10,579 nucleotides of DNA from an uncultured Chloroflexota bacterium. Its GTDB lineage: Bacteria; Chloroflexota; Anaerolineae; Aggregatilineales; Phototrophicaceae. Below the pieces are notes generated by a model that saw only the letters and a program-made list of their open reading frames with translations, did not search any database and was not told the origin of the DNA. The stretch lies in assembly GCA_903904765.1 (NCBI GenBank), contig CAIVEA010000754.1:1-10579 (forward strand), given 5' to 3'. How positions within the stretch are numbered: the stretch's first letter is position 1; each line of letters starts with the position of its first letter. Made by a program: the position numbers and the translations under genes. Below are positions 6,725 through 10,579 of the stretch, piece after piece.

Positions 6725-8338
6725 ATGACACGGATGAAGCTCTGGCTCTTGACCGTCGCCGGGTGTGCGCTGGTCATGGCAGGGTTGTTGATGATTTCGA
6801 CACCTGCTGTGGCACAGGATGATCCGGGCGAATACATCGGCATGAAGCGCTGTACGTCCTGCCACCGTTCGGTGGTGAACGCTCTGAAGGAGTCGGCTCA
6901 CACGCTGGCTCTGCAAGATGTGGAGAAGGACAAAGCACCTATTCTGGGCGATTTCACGACAGGTGAAGACCTGCGTACCGTCCAATTCCCCGGCGAAACC
7001 GAAGCCCGCCCGTTCACGGCAGATGATGTGGCGTTCGTGATCGGCACAGGGCGCTATACACAGGCTTACGTCTACAAAGTCAAACGCAACGAGTATCAGG
7101 TGCTTCCGGCACGCTGGAACACCGTCTCCAAACGCTGGGAAGAATACAGGCTGGCGGAGGCGTGGCCGATGCCTGCTTCAGACTTCAGCACCAACTGCGC
7201 TGGTTGCCACACCGTTGGCATTAATGCCGAAAGCGGTAAGTGGGAGGATGACGGCGTACAGTGTGAAGCCTGTCACGGGCCGGGCGAACGCCATGCCGAT
7301 CTGGCGGGCGACGCGGGCAACAACCCCGACGATACGACGTTGACGGCGGTTCGTGGCGCGATCAACAACGCCACCGACCCGCAAACCTGCGGTCAGTGTC
7401 ACAGTCGGGGCGTGCTGGCAGAGGGCGGCGTGGGCTTCCCCATCCACTACAAGCCGGGTGGCGACCTGTTGAGCAACGGCGAGTACACGCTGTTCGACGC
7501 GCAGAATACCGATTTCTGGTACGCCAGCGGTCAGGCCAGCCATGCCAATATGCAATACAACGAGTGGTATTTCAGCGCCCACTCCAACTCCTTGCAAGAC
7601 CTGCGTGATAAGGCGGGGGATGCGGCGAAGGATAGCTGTTTGAGCTGCCACAGTCAGGATTATCGCTTCACCAATCAGCAAATCGTAGCGGTGCAGGCGG
7701 GCGAACGGGATGGCGCAGTACCCGAAGCGGTGACGATGCAGACGGCGCGTTTCGGCGTGACCTGCACCACCTGCCACAACCCGCACAGCGAGAGTGGCCT
7801 GCCCAACCTTCTGACGGAAGATGTGATCGCCAACTGCGTGAGCTGCCACAGCAATCAGGGTGTGGAATCCGGTGTGGTTCACCATCCGGTGCGCGAGATG
7901 TACGAAGGCACAACGGTAGTGGCGGAAATTGCGGGTGTACCGGGTAGCCATTTCGAGAACGACAATGGACCTACCTGCGCCACCTGCCATATCGTGGTTG
8001 CGCCAGTGGACGGCACCAGCCGCGCCAGCCATTCGATGACCCCGGTCATGCCGGGTACGGTCACGGATGCGGGCATCAAGGATGCCTGTACCGAGTGCCA
8101 TAAAGATCAGACTGATGTGGCTGGAATGCAGCAGTTGATCGCGGACATTCAGTCCAGCATCACCGAGCGTATCACGCTGGCGCGGGCGGCGGTACAGCCG
8201 ACCAGCCCCGCATGGGTTACTTCCGCGCTGGATTTCGTCGAAGGCGACGGCAGCCGGGGCATTCACAACTACACCTACGCCGACACGCTGCTGGACGCGG
8301 TAGAAGCGGAACTGGGCATTGTCCAGTCGGGCAGCTAG
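6725..8338 (+). CDS. Secreted nine-heme c-type cytochrome (cytochrome c554-like N terminus)
   Basis: The start is ATG 6725, 7 bp after AAGGGA, giving 537 residues. The in-frame GTG at 6641 would add 28 residues and run through the terminator, so it is unlikely. A Sec signal peptide ends near TPAVAQD (residue 30). Nine CXXCH sites are at 43-47, 158-162, 180-184, 222-226, 305-309, 347-351, 371-375, 418-422 and 455-459. Eleven further histidines (for example His59, 190, 286, 354, 409, 514) could serve as distal ligands. The N-terminal portion (YIG..CTSCH...LPARWN...CAGCH...CEACHGPG) follows the cytochrome c554-like multiheme pattern, and the C terminus has GIHNYTYADTLLDA, an HN-x2-Y-x2-LL helix found at the end of multiheme reductase-type cytochromes. 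No CXXCK site is present, so an NrfA-type nitrite reductase is not supported. It is probably an envelope electron carrier, or an oxidoreductase of unknown substrate. Confidence 0.9.
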   Translation: MTRMKLWLLTVAGCALVMAGLLMISTPAVAQDDPGEYIGMKRCTSCHRSVVNALKESAHTLALQDVEKDKAPILGDFTTGEDLRTVQFPGETEARPFTADDVAFVIGTGRYTQAYVYKVKRNEYQVLPARWNTVSKRWEEYRLAEAWPMPASDFSTNCAGCHTVGINAESGKWEDDGVQCEACHGPGERHADLAGDAGNNPDDTTLTAVRGAINNATDPQTCGQCHSRGVLAEGGVGFPIHYKPGGDLLSNGEYTLFDAQNTDFWYASGQASHANMQYNEWYFSAHSNSLQDLRDKAGDAAKDSCLSCHSQDYRFTNQQIVAVQAGERDGAVPEAVTMQTARFGVTCTTCHNPHSESGLPNLLTEDVIANCVSCHSNQGVESGVVHHPVREMYEGTTVVAEIAGVPGSHFENDNGPTCATCHIVVAPVDGTSRASHSMTPVMPGTVTDAGIKDACTECHKDQTDVAGMQQLIADIQSSITERITLARAAVQPTSPAWVTSALDFVEGDGSRGIHNYTYADTLLDAVEAELGIVQSGS

Positions 8339-8348
8339 AGGAGCAAGC

Positions 8349-9509
8349 ATGATGGTTAATATGCGACGGCGTTTGATGATCTTCTTCGCCGGAACCGGTC
8401 TCACACTCTTAATCGCTGGCCTGCTGCCGCTGCTGGCAGTGGCACAGGATGCACCCACGCCGGATGCAACGGCGGTACTCGCGCCGACGGCTACGCTGGA
8501 AGGCACACCGGTCTATGACACGAATGCTGCGCCAGCCATCAAGCCGACGGGCAACAACAGCTATTGCGCCATGTGCCACAATCAGCCGTTCCGGGCGGTT
8601 ACACTGAAGGATGGCAACGTACTGAACCTGTATGTGCCGCCGGAGAGCATCGCGGACTCCATTCATGGCACGAAGAACCCGCAGGGCGCGTTGGGTTGCG
8701 TGGATTGTCACGGCGAGAACGCCTTCCCGCACCGCGCTGCCACGCCGGAAGACAAGCGCCAGTACACGCTGAAAGCTGTTGCGCTGTGCGTGGGCTGCCA
8801 CACCAAAGAAGCCAACGATCTGCAATCCGGTATGCACGAACGGGCGATCATGGCGGGCAACACGGCTGCGGCTGTGTGTATTGACTGCCACAGCGCCCAT
8901 GAGGTTCGTCCGGTAGCGCGTGAGCCGGAACTGGTGGCGGGTATCTGCGGCAATTGCCATACCAGCACCCTCTCCGAATGGCAATCCAGCCCGCATGTGG
9001 ATATTGGCCCGCTGGACTGCGCCACCTGCCATTCGCAGCACACGCAGACCATCCGTAACGGTCAAACGCCGGAGCAACTGTGCGTGAATTGCCACAAAGA
9101 AATGCAACCGACATGGGTGCATGATAATCACCTCAAAGAAGGTTCGGATGTGACCTGTACCAACTGTCACATGTACACCGATAATCATGTATCTACACAG
9201 GTTTCGCTGGAAGGCCCGCCCGGTGAACGCCCAACAGGACACAGTATGCGGCTGGATACTGCACCCTGCACCAACTGCCATGAGGAACGCGAGTTGAGTG
9301 GGCAGTCGGTAGCGATTGTCACCACGCCGGCTGAACCCGCTGCGACAGCCACGCCGATATCGGTGGCCGCTAATGATCTGGAACAAGCGGTGGCGGCAGA
9401 AGCGAAGCAGGCGGATTTCGTACAACTGCTGCAAGGCTTGATCCTCGGTCTGGGCTTTGGTGCGACCTTCGCCGCCGTGTTCGTCTCTCGTGGCAACCGC
9501 AAGGTGTAA
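8349..9509 (+). CDS. Membrane-anchored nine-heme c-type cytochrome (cytochrome c3-like repeats)
   Basis: ATG 8349 follows AGAGGAG (8337-8343), which overlaps the previous stop; this gives 386 residues and a 10-bp intergenic gap, so translation is probably coupled. ATG 8352 is equally plausible. A signal peptide (about 1-32, LLAVAQD) leads to a Thr/Ala/Pro-rich linker, then nine CXXCH sites at 73-77, 117-121, 147-151, 177-181, 200-204, 224-228, 245-249, 270-274 and 307-311. Several have the CH-x2-H spacing (CHSAH, CHSQH), and SIHG (104-107) precedes CVDCHG, as in cytochrome c3/c7-type doubled-heme repeats. Ten other histidines could complete bis-His ligation. A second Ala/Thr/Pro linker and a C-terminal membrane helix (about 359-380) followed by RGNRKV anchor it on the outer face. 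It may pass electrons between the NrfC/NrfD-like module and the secreted nine-heme protein (inference). Confidence 0.9.
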   Translation: MMVNMRRRLMIFFAGTGLTLLIAGLLPLLAVAQDAPTPDATAVLAPTATLEGTPVYDTNAAPAIKPTGNNSYCAMCHNQPFRAVTLKDGNVLNLYVPPESIADSIHGTKNPQGALGCVDCHGENAFPHRAATPEDKRQYTLKAVALCVGCHTKEANDLQSGMHERAIMAGNTAAAVCIDCHSAHEVRPVAREPELVAGICGNCHTSTLSEWQSSPHVDIGPLDCATCHSQHTQTIRNGQTPEQLCVNCHKEMQPTWVHDNHLKEGSDVTCTNCHMYTDNHVSTQVSLEGPPGERPTGHSMRLDTAPCTNCHEERELSGQSVAIVTTPAEPAATATPISVAANDLEQAVAAEAKQADFVQLLQGLILGLGFGATFAAVFVSRGNRKV

Positions 9510-9563
9510 CGGGTTCGATCCGCTGGAAACTCGAACGCAGTCCTTCTAGCCCTGAACCTTACC

Positions 9564-9619
9564 TCACTTATCCCCTCTCCAAACGGAGAGGGGAGTGAAC
9601 AGGTGGAAAGGGGAGTGAA
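9564..9619 (+). repeat. Palindromic element with adjacent direct repeats
   Basis: In the 143-bp gap before the Fe-S gene, CCCCTCTCC (9572-9580) pairs perfectly with GGAGAGGGG (9585-9593) around loop AAAC. The outer arms TCACT (9564-9568) and AGTGA (9594-9598) extend it past a 3-nt bulge. AGGGGAGTGAA then occurs twice, at 9589-9599 and 9609-9619, exactly 20 bp apart. C4TCTCC/GGAGAGGGG hairpins are a familiar kind of dispersed intergenic repeat in bacterial genomes, so this may be one copy of a family. No U-tract follows. A weaker stem, GTTCGA (9513-9518) / TCGAAC (9531-9536), lies upstream. Confidence 0.6.
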
Positions 9620-9652
9620 GGAAATGAAGCATGGGATTGAGGAGAGCGCCTT

Positions 9653-10528
9653 ATGAGCAATAAACCGGGGACGAGCAACATTGAGGATGCTCTGACTCCC
9701 GCCGAGAAAACACCTGCCCCGGAGTCGTCGCATAGTGAAGTGCTGTCACGGCGCGAGTTTGTGACCCTGATGATCGGCGCGGGCGCTTCGATGGTGCTGG
9801 CGGCGACGCTGGCGGAACCGCTGAACACCTTCGCCAAAGACATCTTACAGAACCGCACCACCCACGCCGATGAGGGCGATGCCCGCTATCACTGGGGGAT
9901 GGTGATTGACCTGAGCAAGTGCATCGGTTGCGATTACTGTGTGTTTGCCTGTCAGGCCACCAATGACACTGCCGACGATATGCGCTGGAACATCCGTATC
10001 TCGGATGAGACTCCGCTGGGCGATACGTTCTTCGTTACCCGCCCGTGTTTGCACTGCAAGCACGCACCCTGTGTGCAGGTGTGTCCGGTGGGCGCGACTT
10101 ACTCGCGGGCGGACGGGCTGGTGGTGATGGACTATGCCAAATGCATCGGCTGCCGCTACTGCCAGACGGCCTGCCCTTACGGGGCGCGGCAGTTCAATTG
10201 GCGCGAACGCACCGATGTTAACACGCACACGCCGGACTTCGGCACGCCGGAAGTGCCGCGCCGTCCGCGTGGGGTAGTGGAGAAATGCACCTTCTGCATT
10301 CACCGCATTGATGGCGGATTGGCGAAAGGCTTGATGCCCGGTGTTGACCCGGAAGCCACGCCCGCCTGTGTGAATATCTGCCCGGTGACGGCTCGCCACT
10401 TCGGGAACTTGAATGACCCGAACAGCAGCGTCGCCAAGATTATCGGCAGCCAGCCCACGCTGCGGCTGCGTGAAGACCTCGGCACCGACCCCAGCGTGTA
10501 CTATATTCCGCCGAAGGGGATTATCTAA
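9653..10528 (+). CDS. Tat-exported four-[4Fe-4S] ferredoxin subunit (NrfC/PsrB/DmsB-like)
   Basis: The 291-residue protein starts at ATG 9653 with GAGGAGAG upstream (9639-9646). A long polar N region precedes a twin-arginine motif, SRREFV (32-37), and a hydrophobic stretch (about 38-53), indicating export of the folded protein by Tat. Sixteen cysteines in four groups can hold four [4Fe-4S] clusters: Cys90/93/96/100, Cys132/135/140/144, Cys164/167/170/174 and Cys212/215/239/243. The pattern CIGCDYC, CLHCKHAPCVQVCP, CIGCRYCQTACP, CTFC...CVNICP is typical of the electron-transfer subunits NrfC, PsrB, DmsB and TtrB. The following gene overlaps its stop by one base and is probably the NrfD-like membrane partner. 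Its electron partner is likely one of the nine-heme cytochromes, as in Nrf systems. No molybdopterin subunit is seen in the window, though one could lie downstream. Confidence 0.93.
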   Translation: MSNKPGTSNIEDALTPAEKTPAPESSHSEVLSRREFVTLMIGAGASMVLAATLAEPLNTFAKDILQNRTTHADEGDARYHWGMVIDLSKCIGCDYCVFACQATNDTADDMRWNIRISDETPLGDTFFVTRPCLHCKHAPCVQVCPVGATYSRADGLVVMDYAKCIGCRYCQTACPYGARQFNWRERTDVNTHTPDFGTPEVPRRPRGVVEKCTFCIHRIDGGLAKGLMPGVDPEATPACVNICPVTARHFGNLNDPNSSVAKIIGSQPTLRLREDLGTDPSVYYIPPKGII

Positions 10529-10579
10529 TGACCGCCAATACCCCTGCACTAACTCCGCACGAGTCGCACGATTCTCATG
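10528..10579 (+). CDS. Start of next gene, probably NrfD-like membrane subunit (partial)
   Basis: ATG 10528 overlaps the stop of the Fe-S gene (TAATG) and is preceded by GAAGGGGA (10512-10519). Seventeen codons are visible before the window ends (MTANTPALTPHESHDSH), a polar His-rich N terminus with no recognisable domain. Identification as an NrfD/PsrC-type quinone-interacting membrane subunit is inferred only from its tight coupling to an NrfC-like gene. A molybdopterin subunit or another cytochrome is possible. Confidence 0.5.
   Translation, partial: MTANTPALTPHESHDSH

Noticed and set aside
6725..8338. Assignment as ammonia-forming nitrite reductase NrfA
   Set aside because: There are nine standard CXXCH sites and no CXXCK catalytic site; the heme count and layout differ from pentaheme NrfA.
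8319..8348. In-frame upstream start for the second nine-heme gene
   Set aside because: It lies inside the previous gene. ATG 8349 or 8352 has AGAGGAG at suitable spacing and starts a typical signal peptide.
7178..8506. 442-codon open frame on the minus strand
   Set aside because: It lies opposite the nine-heme cytochrome, whose signal peptide, CXXCH motifs and RBS are clear. The minus-strand product has no recognisable domain and reflects GC-rich codon bias.
8409..9434. 341-codon open frame on the minus strand
   Set aside because: It is antisense to the anchored nine-heme cytochrome, has no motif and is explained as a shadow frame.
9509..9525. tRNA T-arm-like string GGGTTCGATCC after the second nine-heme gene
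   Set aside because: The flanking bases do not form a 5-bp T-stem, there is no cloverleaf upstream, and the sequence abuts the end of a coding gene.

Overview
The window is about 10.6 kb of GC-rich bacterial DNA. All credible genes lie on the plus strand and are tightly packed. It carries genes for c-type cytochrome maturation (System I, Ccm), a two-component regulator, and a cluster of multiheme c-type cytochromes feeding an NrfC/NrfD-like iron-sulfur/membrane module. The stand-alone CcmI-like protein, the long monoheme lipoprotein with a cytoplasmic tail, the CcmC-CcmD pair and the multiheme/Fe-S/NrfD set suggest a Chloroflexota bacterium (Anaerolineae-like). This placement rests on gene style and not on any marker gene, so it is moderate at best.

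Layout. (1) Positions 11-3263 hold the maturation block: a CcmI-like small membrane protein, a monoheme cytochrome lipoprotein whose cytoplasmic tail resembles that CcmI-like protein, CcmC (heme handling, WWTWDPR motif), and a 52-residue CcmD-like protein. (2) Positions 3340-5879 hold a sensor histidine kinase (Cache-like extracytoplasmic sensor, HAMP, HisKA_3, HATPase) overlapping a NarL/FixJ-type response regulator by an ATGA junction. (3) Positions 5880-6002 are a regulatory intergenic region with a TTGACA element and a perfect inverted repeat. (4) Positions 6003-9509 encode a membrane-anchored diheme cytochrome, a secreted nine-heme cytochrome and a second, membrane-anchored nine-heme cytochrome. 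(5) Positions 9653-10579 encode a Tat-type protein with four [4Fe-4S] clusters and the first 17 codons of the next gene, which by context is probably an NrfD-like quinone-interacting membrane subunit.

Working model. The NrfC/NrfD-like pair exchanges electrons with the membrane quinone pool and the nine-heme cytochromes carry them across the cell envelope. The kinase/regulator pair probably controls the cytochrome operon, and the neighbouring Ccm genes attach the hemes. The three cytochromes downstream of the regulator hold 20 CXXCH sites, and the lipoprotein adds one more. No molybdopterin subunit and no CXXCK catalytic heme site is visible, so the terminal reaction, donor or acceptor, cannot be assigned from this window.

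Non-coding structure includes several strong hairpins between genes. Only one has a classical U-tract (6682-6709), and it lies just before the first nine-heme cytochrome. A palindromic element with adjacent direct repeats (9564-9619) lies before the Fe-S gene. No tRNA, rRNA, CRISPR array or insertion sequence was seen.
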